Source: JAOTZA01 sp965224065 (GTDB taxonomy: Bacteria; Acidobacteriota; Thermoanaerobaculia; Multivoradales; JAHEKO01). Taken from it: a stretch of 64,000 bases of DNA. Both the position numbers and the translations under genes were made by a program. The notes under the pieces are model-generated. The model worked only from the letters and a program-made list of their open reading frames with translations. It had not been told where the DNA came from and ran no database searches. This document shows, piece after piece, positions 1-8,350 of the stretch (positions are counted from its first letter, which is position 1; each line of letters begins with the position of its first letter). The DNA is taken from the NCBI GenBank assembly GCA_965224065.1, contig CBDCYF010000005.1, positions 3,906,001-3,970,000 of the forward strand. The letters are read 5' to 3'.

Positions 1-787
1 CGCGTGCTATCTGCTCACGTTGTTCTATGTCCGTGGCCACAGCGTGCGCTTTTTGATCCTCGCCGCCCTGACGCTGGGTGTTGTCCTCACCGGGTTCGCG
101 GCGCTGGCGATGCGTGAGGACCTGCTCTGGATCGACGTCAGTTACCCTCTGGTGGGTCTCGGTTCTCTCCTGGCATTGCTGTTGACCATCCGCGTCCTCC
201 GGATGGCCCACGGCCGGGCCCTCGGAGGTCTCGACGAGCGGCCGGCGATCGTCGTGCCCGAACCGGATCGGCTCGCCGCCGGAGACGCCCGCCCCGGGAG
301 CGCGCTGGACCTGGACCCGCCGGGGAACGTGGCGGATCCGCCGACGGGCCCAGGCGAGGGAAGCGACTTTGACGTCTTCCTCAGCCACAACAGCCAGGAC
401 AAGCCTCGGGTCCGGGAGCTGGGCCAGGCCCTCATCGCCCGGCGGCTCAGGCCCTGGCTGGACGAATGGGAGCTGGTGCCCGGACGCTCGTGGCAGGACG
501 ACCTCGAGAACATTTTGCGGACCGTTCGCAGCTCGGCGGTGCTGGTCGGCGCGGGTGGGCTGGGCCCCTGGGAGATCCCTGAGATCCGGGCTTCTCTTTC
601 CGAGAGCGTCCGGCGAGGGCTGCCGGTGATCCCCGTGCTCCTGCCGGGCGCGGCAAAACAGCCGGTCCTCCCGCTCTTTCTGACGCAGTTCACCTGGGTC
701 GATCTGCGAGGGGGGCTGACCGAGGCGGGTCTGGACCGGCTGGAGTGGGGCATCACCGGCGTCAAGCCGGCGGGCGAGACCCGCTGA
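1..787 (+). CDS. membrane-anchored TIR domain protein (5' end outside window)
   Basis: The reading frame is open to the left edge (first full codon at base 2), so the gene is probably cut. A TTG at 20 is the first possible start inside the window but has no visible ribosome site. Counting from that TTG, two hydrophobic segments (about residues 10-30 and 40-62) precede a Pro/Asp-rich linker and a C-terminal TIR domain from about residue 116. The TIR shows the FDVFLSHNSQD entry strand, the PWLDEWEL block and a WxxxE motif (W184, E188); the Glu is where TIR NADases have their catalytic residue. TIR domains act as NAD-cleaving enzymes or as scaffolds, often in antiphage defence or virulence. No partner gene is visible downstream and the upstream side is not in the window, so the role is open. 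Confidence 0.8.
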   Translation, partial: ACYLLTLFYVRGHSVRFLILAALTLGVVLTGFAALAMREDLLWIDVSYPLVGLGSLLALLLTIRVLRMAHGRALGGLDERPAIVVPEPDRLAAGDARPGSALDLDPPGNVADPPTGPGEGSDFDVFLSHNSQDKPRVRELGQALIARRLRPWLDEWELVPGRSWQDDLENILRTVRSSAVLVGAGGLGPWEIPEIRASLSESVRRGLPVIPVLLPGAAKQPVLPLFLTQFTWVDLRGGLTEAGLDRLEWGITGVKPAGETR

Positions 788-809
788 CCGCCGCTCGTTC
801 AGTCCTGGT

Positions 810-1016
810 GTGTAGGGGTGGAGCTCGCCCCTGCCCGGGAGGACGCAAGGCCCTCCCCTACAAAGAGGGGGCCGGGCTACCTCGGCCGCCAGAGACGCCG
901 ACCGTTTCATGCCCGCACCGGTGTAGGGGCGGGGCTTGTCCCCGCCCGTTCGGCCAACGGAGACGCCGCCATTTCAGCTCCGTATCCGATGCAGGGGCCG
1001 GGCTCGCCCCGGCCCG
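810..1016. repeat. cluster of three REP-like GC-rich palindromes
   Basis: The 440-base gap between the TIR gene and the cytochrome gene carries three copies of the GTAGGGGCGGGG / CCCCGCCCG quasi-palindrome, at about 810-838 (degenerate), 923-948 (near-perfect) and 991-1016 (degenerate). All are in the same orientation. An 8-base AGACGCCG repeat also occurs at 894 and 961. The same core surrounds the RAYT transposase gene at 35.4-36.3 kb and recurs at 47408 and 49113. Short open frames crossing this area are translations of the repeat and were not called as genes. Confidence 0.85.
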
Positions 1017-1054
1017 CGCCGGTCTTGCCGTTCTAAGGGCCAAAAGAGACATTG

Positions 1055-1134
1055 TCTTGACAGGTCAGGAACCGCGTGTCAGGGTTATCTCAAATTTCTT
1101 CACGTGATGCGGCTGGCTTCTTGACAAGTCAGCA
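1055..1134. promoter_or_regulatory. two direct repeats containing TGAC-N2-GTCA dyads
   Basis: TCTTGACAGGTCAGGA at 1055-1070 and TCTTGACAAGTCAGCA at 1119-1134 differ at two positions and each contains the dyad TGAC-N2-GTCA (1058-1067 and 1122-1131). The centres are 64 bp apart, close to six helical turns, so both would lie on the same face. They sit about 95-160 bp upstream of the cytochrome start. Each also contains a TTGACA that could act as a -35, but no good -10 lies at the right spacing. A dimeric regulator binding site for the redox operon is an inference. Confidence 0.4.
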
Positions 1135-1226
1135 GGCCGTAAACGGCGTGCCGGAAGGTCATCGCGCCGTTTTGCCGTCGGGAGTGCCGCCGTGGTCTCG
1201 GTCGGATGCGCGAAAGGAGGAGCTCG

Positions 1227-3827
1227 ATGAGGAGACGACCGCTATCTGGAATTGCCGTCTTCGCGGTCGCCGGCGCGGTGGCACTGGGCGGATGCCACAA
1301 GGAGCCCGAACCGGGAACGGTGCTGGACGAGGCGATGCTGGCCGGTCTGAGCGCCGAGGACTTCCCGGGATCGGACAACGACTACCTCCGCGACATGGAC
1401 AAGGGGCTGACGCCGGAAGAGGTCCACGCCCGGATGGCGGCGCTCGGGGCGCCCTATTCGCAAGAAGAGGCGTGGTCGCGTTACAACCGCGGTCGCAACA
1501 ACTGGGCGGTGTGGACCGGTGGCAACGACCGCTTCTGGGACGAGATGACGGTGCGCTCGTTTGGGGCGCTCGACTTGCTCAAGACGGTCTCGTCGCACGA
1601 GGCGATCTATTACAAGTACGACGGCAAGGAGTATCCCATCAGCCGGGACAATCGGTGGTACTGGTTCGGCTTGATCAACGAACCGTGCTTTTCCAAACCG
1701 ACCGGCGGGGACCCCAACCGCTATGGTCTCTGGCTCGATGTTCGCGACCCGGACTGTGCGCACGGCCCGGACCCTTTCGACGATGCGGAGAAATATCCGG
1801 GCGTCCAGCTCGGCTCGCGTGGTGAGACCCTGACCTGGGCAGACTCGGACGGCAACTCGCACCAGGTGGTCCACGGGCCGGGCTCTTACTACGGCGAGCC
1901 CTCCGGGATCTTTGGTCTGCGGTTGTTCCCCAACCCGGCCTTTGACCAGAAGGCGGCGGATCGTTGGGACCCGGTCAAGTACTACACCGAGCCCGACTAC
2001 TACAACGACCGGGATCTGGTGCGGCCGTACAGGGTGGGCATGACCTGCGGTTTTTGCCATGTCGGTCCCGATCCCACTAACCCTCCCACCGACCCGGAAA
2101 ACCCCGATTTCGCGCAACTCAATAACAACCCGGGAGCCCAGTATTTCTGGATCGATCGGATCTTCTTTTGGGACCAGAAGGAGAGCGAAAAGAGCTATGC
2201 CTGGCAGCTCTTCCACACCTCGCAGCCGGGCGCGCTCGATACTTCGTTTGTCTCCACCGATTACATCAACAACCCGCGGACGATGAACGCGGTCTACAGC
2301 GTCGGCGCCCGGCTGGGTCCGGCAAAGGCGTGGGGCCGCGAAAAGCTCGCCGAGGGCGGGTCGGGCAACAACAAGCAGTTCAACGACTACCCGGAGACGC
2401 AGTTTCTCTCCGAGTTCTTCGAGCCGCCCGACACCGTGCTCGCCCCGCACGTTCTCAAGGACGGCGCCGACTCGGTGGGCATCCTGGGAGCGCTCAACCG
2501 GGTGTATCTGAACATCGGGCTTTTCAGCGAGGAGTGGCTGCTGCATTTCAACCCGCTGGTGGGAGGCAAGCCGATCTCGCCAATCGAGATCGAGGTGGCG
2601 CGCAAGAACTCGGCGATGTGGAATGCCAACGAGACCCAGACCCAGGACGTCGCGTTGTTCTTTCTGGTGAGCGCCACGCCCGACCTGCTGGCCGACGCCC
2701 CGGGTGGGGAGGCCTATCTCACCCAGGACGCGGCTCAGCTCACCCGCGGCAAAGAGGTCTTTGCCCAGTACTGTGCGCGCTGTCATTCGAGCAAGCTGCC
2801 GGAGCCTCCGGCGAACGTCGACGTGCACGATTGGGACGAGTACTGGGCGTGGACCAAGACCGAGGAATTCCGCGCGGCGATGACCGACCTCGTGCTCGCC
2901 GCCGATTTTCTCGACGACAACTTCCTCTCTACCGAGAAGCGCATTCCGGTGACGTTGTTGGGCACCAACGCCTGCAGCCCCCTAGCGTCGAACGGCATCG
3001 GCGACAACATCTGGGACAACTTTTCTTCCCAGACCTACAAAGAGCTTCCCTCGGTTGGCGAGTACGAGGTGCAACACCCGATCACCGGCGAATGGCGGAC
3101 GATCGACATGCCGGGAGGCGGGCGGGGGTACACCCGCCCGGCCTCGCTGGCGAGCTTGTGGTCGACGGCGCCGTTTGGCCTGGCCAACTCGGTGGGCAAG
3201 TTCCGCTGGGAGCCGAGTGTCGAAGCGAGGATGGACTCGTTCAACGATGCGATCGAAAAGTGGCTATGGCCGGAAAAGCGAGTGACCGATGTCGACGTCG
3301 TGCGCGAGTTGGGTCTGCCCGAATCGGTGGCGCAGCCCAAGCTCGAGGGCTACATGTACCGCACCACCGAGAAGAGCTATCTCAAGGTCTATCTGGGCTT
3401 TCTTCCCAAGCCTCTCAACAGGCTGGCGGGTCTCGGCCGGTTTTTCCCCTGGATCGATGAGCGCGAGAAGGCCCTGGTGCTCGGCCCGGTCCCCAAGGGC
3501 ACGCCGGTCAACCTGATCGCCAATCTGCAGGCGATCTCCGAGGACCGAAGCCTGTCCGCCCGGGCCGGCCACTTCAAGAAAGTCATCAAGACGGTGCGCA
3601 AAATCGTCAAGGACCTAAAGGAGTTGCCTCAGGACGCGACCGACGAAAGGGCTCGCGAGCAGTTCGCCAACGTGGTCGACGACTTGGTCGAGTTGAGCGC
3701 CTGCCCGGACTACGTGGTCAACCGCGGACACTATTTCGGCACCGACCGTCTGCCGGCGAGCGAAGGCGAGCCGCCGCTGAGCGATGACGACAAGTGGGCG
3801 CTGATCGAATTTCTGAAGATTCTGTAG
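1227..3827 (+). CDS. large diheme c-type cytochrome lipoprotein
   Basis: ATG 1227 is preferred over ATG 1206 because GAAAGGAGGAG lies just upstream of it and a lipoprotein signal follows directly (hydrophobic core, then ALGGC with Cys23). The mature 866-residue protein would be anchored in a membrane outside the cytoplasm. It has two heme-c motifs, CGFCH (274-278) and CARCH (516-520), about 240 residues apart, in an otherwise Trp/Tyr/Asp-rich protein. Two widely spaced hemes in a large chain recall diheme peroxidases and the RoxA rubber-oxygenase group, but I cannot show homology. It is first in an apparent operon with a GMC oxidoreductase (70 bp downstream) and a DUF4331-like protein, so an electron-acceptor role for the flavoenzyme is the simplest reading. 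The exact substrate is unknown. Confidence 0.8.
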   Translation: MRRRPLSGIAVFAVAGAVALGGCHKEPEPGTVLDEAMLAGLSAEDFPGSDNDYLRDMDKGLTPEEVHARMAALGAPYSQEEAWSRYNRGRNNWAVWTGGNDRFWDEMTVRSFGALDLLKTVSSHEAIYYKYDGKEYPISRDNRWYWFGLINEPCFSKPTGGDPNRYGLWLDVRDPDCAHGPDPFDDAEKYPGVQLGSRGETLTWADSDGNSHQVVHGPGSYYGEPSGIFGLRLFPNPAFDQKAADRWDPVKYYTEPDYYNDRDLVRPYRVGMTCGFCHVGPDPTNPPTDPENPDFAQLNNNPGAQYFWIDRIFFWDQKESEKSYAWQLFHTSQPGALDTSFVSTDYINNPRTMNAVYSVGARLGPAKAWGREKLAEGGSGNNKQFNDYPETQFLSEFFEPPDTVLAPHVLKDGADSVGILGALNRVYLNIGLFSEEWLLHFNPLVGGKPISPIEIEVARKNSAMWNANETQTQDVALFFLVSATPDLLADAPGGEAYLTQDAAQLTRGKEVFAQYCARCHSSKLPEPPANVDVHDWDEYWAWTKTEEFRAAMTDLVLAADFLDDNFLSTEKRIPVTLLGTNACSPLASNGIGDNIWDNFSSQTYKELPSVGEYEVQHPITGEWRTIDMPGGGRGYTRPASLASLWSTAPFGLANSVGKFRWEPSVEARMDSFNDAIEKWLWPEKRVTDVDVVRELGLPESVAQPKLEGYMYRTTEKSYLKVYLGFLPKPLNRLAGLGRFFPWIDEREKALVLGPVPKGTPVNLIANLQAISEDRSLSARAGHFKKVIKTVRKIVKDLKELPQDATDERAREQFANVVDDLVELSACPDYVVNRGHYFGTDRLPASEGEPPLSDDDKWALIEFLKIL

Positions 3828-3897
3828 GGAGTACGCGTCAACAGCGGGTTCGCTCGGTCTCCTCGCCAGAGGCGACCCGCGTGGAGAGGGAGATGAG

Positions 3898-5850
3898 ATG
3901 AGCACGGATGCCAAATACGACTACATTGTCGTGGGCTCGGGCGCAGGTGGTGGCACCGTGGCGGCGCGGCTGGCCGAGGCGGGCCATCGCGTCTTGGTGC
4001 TGGAGGCCGGCGGCGACCCGCGCACGCTCCAGGGCGCCGACGCCATCGACCCCAATAACAACCGGCTCCCCGACGACTACGACGTGCCGGTCTTTCATGC
4101 CATCGCCTCCGAAAACCACGCGGCGAAATGGGATTTCTTTTGTGATCACTATTCCGATCCCGACCGCCGCAAGGCCGACCCCAAGTACCGGGATGACTGG
4201 AGCCGCGAGACGTTGCCGCCGAAGGACCCGGATTTTGGCGCCGGCGGCAGGCCCGACATCGCCGTGGGACCCAACAAGGGAGGGGAGAAGTCTCGCGGCA
4301 TTCTCTATCCCCGCTATGGCGCGCTCGGCGGCTGCACGTCGCACAACGCCATGATCACGGTCTACCCGCACAACGACGACTGGAACTACATCGAGACCCT
4401 GACCGGCGACAGCTCGTGGTCGGCCGAGAACATGCGGCGCTATTTTCAGCGCTTCGAAAAATGCCGCTACCGCAAGATTCTGATTTGGCTCCACAAGCTG
4501 GGCTACAACCCCAGCCGGCACGGTTACGACGGCTGGATGCAGACCGAGATGGCCCTGCCCAAAAAGGCTTTGAAGCACGACAAGCGCCTCGTCAAAAGCG
4601 TGTTGAAGCAGGCCAAGGTGGCGATCCGCGAGGTGGGCGAGAAGCAAAAGCGGGTCAGGTGGTTCTTGCAGGGCAGAGCCGATCCCAACGACTGGCGGCT
4701 GGTTCAGGACGACGCCGTTGGCCTGCGGTACCCACCGCTGGCTAACAAGAACCACCGGCGGATCGGGACCCGCGAACGGCTGCTGGATGTCGCCCGCAAA
4801 TGCGACCTCCACATCGAGCTCGACGCCCACGTCACCCGTGTGCTCTTTGACGGCAACCGCGCGGTCGGGGTTGAGTACCTCAAGGGCAAGAAGCTCTACG
4901 GCGCCTTTCGGGATCCGTCGAGCCAGCCGGGGGAGCGGCGGACGGCAGAGCTCGAAGACGGTGGGGAGGTCATCCTGGCCGGCGGCGCCTTCAACACACC
5001 GCAGATCCTCATGCTCTCGGGCGTCGGGCCACGAGAGGAGCTCGGCAAATGGAGCATTCCCGAGGTCTACGCGCTCGAGGGGGTCGGCAAGAACCTTCAG
5101 GATCGCTACGAGGTCGGCGTCGTCAACGAGATGAGCGAGGACTGGAAGGTCCTAAAAGACGCCAAGTTTGCCAAGGGCGATCCGCAGTACCGCCAGTGGA
5201 CCCAGGGCAAGGGCGTCTACACCACCAACGGCGCGGTGCTCGCGGTCATCAAGCGCTCGCTGCCCGAGCGGCCACTGCCGGATCTGTTCATCTTCGCCCT
5301 GCTGGGCCTTTTTCGAGGCTACTTTCCCAGTTATTCGGCGCTTTTTTCCAAACATCTCAACTATCTGACCTGGGCGGTACTCAAGGCGCACACCAACAAC
5401 ACCGCCGGCTATGTGCGGCTGCGCTCGGCCGACCCCCTCGACACTCCCGAGATCAACTTCAAGTACTTCGACGAGGGGACCGACGACGCGGGCGAAGACG
5501 CGCGCTCGGTAGTCGAAGGAGTCAAATTCGTGCGCAGGATGACCCGGCCGTTGATCGAAAAAGGCTGGATGGTGGAGAGGTCGCCGGGGCCTCAAATGAC
5601 CGCAGACGACGACATCGCGCAGTGGGTCAAGAACCGGGCCTGGGGCCATCATGCGTCCTGCACTTGCCCGATCGGCCCCGAGAACCGCGCCGGGGTCATC
5701 AACGGGGACTTCCAGGTCCACGGTGTGCGCAACCTGCGGATCGTGGACGCTTCGGTCTTTCCCAAGATCCCGGGGTATTTCATCGTGTCTTCGATCTATG
5801 TAGCGGCCGAGAAGGCGGCGGACGTGATCCTCGCGGCCCGTACGTCATGA
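3898..5850 (+). CDS. GMC-family FAD-dependent oxidoreductase
   Basis: This 650-residue flavoprotein starts at ATG 3898 behind AGGGAGATGAG. Residues 9-40 form the FAD dinucleotide fold (VVGSGAGGG, ending in VLVLEAGGD). The GMC signature block around GGAFNTPQILMLSGVG and the C-terminal block WGHHASCTCPIG (582-593) are clear; H584/H585 holds the catalytic His position. It ends with NLRIVDASVFP and an IPGYFIVSSIY segment, where classic GMC oxidases have a second His or Asn. No signal peptide is visible, so it is either cytoplasmic or exported by a partner. The family oxidises alcohols, sugars or sterols. The adjacent diheme cytochrome suggests a dehydrogenase that passes electrons to heme rather than to oxygen. 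Confidence 0.92.
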   Translation: MSTDAKYDYIVVGSGAGGGTVAARLAEAGHRVLVLEAGGDPRTLQGADAIDPNNNRLPDDYDVPVFHAIASENHAAKWDFFCDHYSDPDRRKADPKYRDDWSRETLPPKDPDFGAGGRPDIAVGPNKGGEKSRGILYPRYGALGGCTSHNAMITVYPHNDDWNYIETLTGDSSWSAENMRRYFQRFEKCRYRKILIWLHKLGYNPSRHGYDGWMQTEMALPKKALKHDKRLVKSVLKQAKVAIREVGEKQKRVRWFLQGRADPNDWRLVQDDAVGLRYPPLANKNHRRIGTRERLLDVARKCDLHIELDAHVTRVLFDGNRAVGVEYLKGKKLYGAFRDPSSQPGERRTAELEDGGEVILAGGAFNTPQILMLSGVGPREELGKWSIPEVYALEGVGKNLQDRYEVGVVNEMSEDWKVLKDAKFAKGDPQYRQWTQGKGVYTTNGAVLAVIKRSLPERPLPDLFIFALLGLFRGYFPSYSALFSKHLNYLTWAVLKAHTNNTAGYVRLRSADPLDTPEINFKYFDEGTDDAGEDARSVVEGVKFVRRMTRPLIEKGWMVERSPGPQMTADDDIAQWVKNRAWGHHASCTCPIGPENRAGVINGDFQVHGVRNLRIVDASVFPKIPGYFIVSSIYVAAEKAADVILAARTS

Positions 5851-5871
5851 GGTCCTCGTGAGATTGTTCGA

Positions 5872-7047
5872 ATGAGATCTCGCGGTGCTGCCCCGCTCCT
5901 GATCCTGCCCCTGCTCCTCGCGCCCGCGGCAGCCAAGGCCTCCGATCACGCCGATCCGGCGCTTCATCCCCCGGCCTTTCAAGAGGCCGGCCTGACCGGG
6001 CTGTTCGCCTTCCCGGACAGCGACCGGTTCGTCATCGTGCTGACCGTTCGCCGGGGGCTGAGCACGCCGGGCCCCTATGAGGTCGACCGGTACGAATACA
6101 CGGTCTTTATGGACCTCGACAGCCGGATCACCTTCGACGACGAGGAAGAGCTGCGGCGTTATGGCGGAACCGTGGAGAACCCGGAAGACATCGAGGCCGA
6201 CCTTTCGATCGTGTTCCGGTTGAACGACGACGCGACCCCGGTGCGCGGCTATCCGGGGATCCACGGCCCCCTGACCGGACAGGGTGACGTCAAGGCGCAC
6301 ACCGGTGTCCACGATGACCCCTTTATTTTTCCGCGTTTCGAGAAAAAGAACGTCGTGGCCATGGTGGTCAGCATCCCGTTTTCTTCGTTTCCCGCCGGCC
6401 GGCGAGATTGGCTGATCTGGGCGACCTCTTCCAAAGCCGGGAAAGAAAAACCGATCGATCATGTCGGCCGGTCCAACCGGACTCAGCTCGGTCGTCTGGA
6501 TTTTCTCAACACGCTCCCCCCGAGCGGGCATTTGAGGGCGATCGAGAAGAAGCTCGTCGGGGGGCAAAAGATCCAGAACGGGCTCATGCACCTGGTGGGT
6601 CATCTGCCGGCGCTGGGCGGAATCTCCGGTCTGTTCGAGTATGTGCTCCAGGTGCGAGAGTACGATCCGTTCCCCGACGTGATGATCTTCAGCGCCGGCC
6701 GCGAGTCCGGATTCCCCAACGGCCGCCGACTTACCGACGATGTCGCCGCCCGGACTTGCGAGATGGGGGACTGCGTTCTCCAGGAGCTCGCCTTCAAGGA
6801 AGGCGGCTACCCGCGCCGGACGGTCAACGACACACCCGGCGACGCGCCGTTCCCCGGCCCGTTCCCCTACCTGGCCGAGGCCTGGCCCGAGCACCCCGAG
6901 AAGCGCACGATCGACCCCTGTCTGCTGATCTTTTGGCTGGTGATGCTGATCGCAGTCATCGCTTGGATCCTGACCCAGCGGCGTCGATCCAAGAAAAGCG
7001 AGGTCCCGGTCGTCCGCCGCTACCACCCGCGGCTGGTGGATCGGTAG
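5872..7047 (+). CDS. DUF4331-like secreted or membrane-anchored protein
   Basis: A 391-residue protein beginning 21 bp after the GMC gene. It has an N-terminal signal peptide (LLILPLLLAPAAAKA, then SDHADPA), a long extracytoplasmic region and one C-terminal membrane helix (about 345-365, ILFWLVMLIAVIAWIL) followed by a basic tail. The SDHAD opening followed by a LFAFPDSDRFVIVLTV strand and a FRLNDD segment resembles DUF4331 proteins, which have no defined activity. Two Cys (CEMGDC) lie near 300. Its place in the same transcription unit as a diheme cytochrome and GMC flavoenzyme suggests a structural or substrate-handling subunit of that system; this is inference. Confidence 0.65.
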   Translation: MRSRGAAPLLILPLLLAPAAAKASDHADPALHPPAFQEAGLTGLFAFPDSDRFVIVLTVRRGLSTPGPYEVDRYEYTVFMDLDSRITFDDEEELRRYGGTVENPEDIEADLSIVFRLNDDATPVRGYPGIHGPLTGQGDVKAHTGVHDDPFIFPRFEKKNVVAMVVSIPFSSFPAGRRDWLIWATSSKAGKEKPIDHVGRSNRTQLGRLDFLNTLPPSGHLRAIEKKLVGGQKIQNGLMHLVGHLPALGGISGLFEYVLQVREYDPFPDVMIFSAGRESGFPNGRRLTDDVAARTCEMGDCVLQELAFKEGGYPRRTVNDTPGDAPFPGPFPYLAEAWPEHPEKRTIDPCLLIFWLVMLIAVIAWILTQRRRSKKSEVPVVRRYHPRLVDR

Positions 7048-7059
7048 CTGTCCTTTCGC

Positions 7060-7169
7060 AATTACGGGACAATTACGGTGGGGGACAATTACGGTCACAG
7101 GATACTTAATTTGACCGCGGCACTTCCTTGGGCTGCGCGCCTCCGGCCAAAATTAAGTATCCTGTCACC
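7060..7169. repeat. inverted repeat element, GACAGGATACTTAATT family
   Basis: After two tandem copies of GGACAATTACGGT (7067-7079 and 7083-7095) comes a 20-base arm at 7093-7112 that is the reverse complement of 7150-7169 with one mismatch, separated by a 37-base GC-rich loop. The arm contains ACAGGATACTTAATTT. A half copy of the same family, ATTACGGTGACAGGATACTGAATT split at its middle, lies at 40071-40094. The element fills nearly all of the gap between the DUF4331-like gene and the CoA-transferase and could fold into a long hairpin that ends the upstream transcript. Confidence 0.75.
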
Positions 7170-7174
7170 CGTCT

Positions 7175-8350
7175 TTGAGCGAGATTCCTCCACCCCTGAG
7201 CGGCCTGCGGGTCATCGAGATGGCCGAAGCCCTCGCCGGCCCCTATTGCTCGATGATGCTGGGCGATCTTGGCGCCGATGTGATCAAGATCGAGCGCCGT
7301 GCGGTCGGCGACCAGTCGCGGGGTTGGGGACCGCCGTTTGTCGACGGCGAGAGCGCCTACTATCTGTCGGTCAACCGCAATAAACGCAGTCTCGAGCTCG
7401 ACATCAAGGAGCCCGACGATCTGGCGGTGCTGCATAGCTTGCTGGCAGGCGCCGACGTCTTTGTCACCAACCTGCCCAGGATGTCCTCTCTCGAGCGCGC
7501 CGCGATCGATCCCAAAAGCCTTCACGTCACCAATCCCGGCTTGATCTACGCCGCGATCAGCGGCTACGGCCACACCGGTCCGAAGGCGGGGAGGGGTGGT
7601 TACGATGTCATCGCTCAGGCGGAGGCCGGGCTGATGGCGCTGACCGGTGAAGCCGGGGACGGGCCGATGCGATTTCCGACCGCGATGGCCGACATCAGCG
7701 CCGGGATCTACGCAGTGATCGGGATCCTGTCGGCTCTCTACGCGCGCGACAACCGGCGGGACGGCAGCGGCGAGGGCCGGTTTATCGATGTCGCGCTGCT
7801 CGACAGCCAGGTGACTTGGCTGGCCAATATGGGTGGCTCGTTTTTTGCGACTGGTGAGCGGCCCGCCAAGATCGGCAACGCTCATCCGACGATTGCTCCC
7901 TACCAGCCGGTTCGCGCCCGCGACCGCGAGTTGATCATCGGTGTCGGCACCGAGCGCCTGTGGCGCAAGCTGTGCGAGGCGCTGGGTCTCGAGTCCAGCT
8001 TGCTCGAGGATCCCCGGTTCGACTCCAATCGCAAGCGCAACGAGAACCGCGCCGAGTTGATCCCGCTGTTGGAAGCGGCCTTCGCGACCCGAGACGCCGA
8101 GGACTGGGTCGCCGAGCTGGCGGCGGCCGGCATCCCGGCCGGTCCGATCCGGTTCCCGGACGAGACGCTTGCCGACCCGCAGGTCTGCGCCCGAGAGATG
8201 ATCGTCGAGCTCGAGCATCCGCTCCTCGGGCTGGTCCGGTCGATCGGCAGCCCGGTCAAGATGTCGCCCGGCGGACCGGTCTACCACCGCCATCCCCCGA
8301 CTCTGGGCGAGCACAACGAAGAGATCCGCGCCGAGCTGGGGCTGGGTTAG
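7175..8350 (+). CDS. class III CoA-transferase, CaiB/BaiF family
   Basis: This 391-residue protein moves CoA between carboxylic acids. It shows the family opening (LSGLRVIEMAEALAGPYCSMMLGDLGADVIKIE), the NRNKRSLELD segment and the YDVIAQAEAGLM block with Asp144 at the position of the aspartyl nucleophile of formyl-CoA transferase. The only start that keeps the N-terminus is TTG 7175, because an in-frame stop lies at 7154 inside the repeat; no good ribosome site precedes it. The gene thus begins 6 bp after a repeat element, and a repeat insertion may have replaced its leader. It converges with the SGNH hydrolase gene, overlapping it by 4 bp at the stop codons. The substrate cannot be read from the sequence. 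Confidence 0.92.
   Translation: MSEIPPPLSGLRVIEMAEALAGPYCSMMLGDLGADVIKIERRAVGDQSRGWGPPFVDGESAYYLSVNRNKRSLELDIKEPDDLAVLHSLLAGADVFVTNLPRMSSLERAAIDPKSLHVTNPGLIYAAISGYGHTGPKAGRGGYDVIAQAEAGLMALTGEAGDGPMRFPTAMADISAGIYAVIGILSALYARDNRRDGSGEGRFIDVALLDSQVTWLANMGGSFFATGERPAKIGNAHPTIAPYQPVRARDRELIIGVGTERLWRKLCEALGLESSLLEDPRFDSNRKRNENRAELIPLLEAAFATRDAEDWVAELAAAGIPAGPIRFPDETLADPQVCAREMIVELEHPLLGLVRSIGSPVKMSPGGPVYHRHPPTLGEHNEEIRAELGLG

Noticed and set aside
745..1107. 120-residue frame and its neighbours in the gap before the cytochrome
   Set aside because: Translation of REP-like palindromes (RGGACPRP type peptides); no protein features.
1057..1126. TTGACA at 1057 and 1121 as -35 elements
   Set aside because: No TATAAT-like box at 16-18 bp; they are better explained as part of the repeated dyads.
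1242..2828. 528-residue open frame on the minus strand inside the cytochrome gene
   Set aside because: Shadow of the GC-rich coding frame; no domain, ribosome site or signal, and the plus-strand gene is clear.
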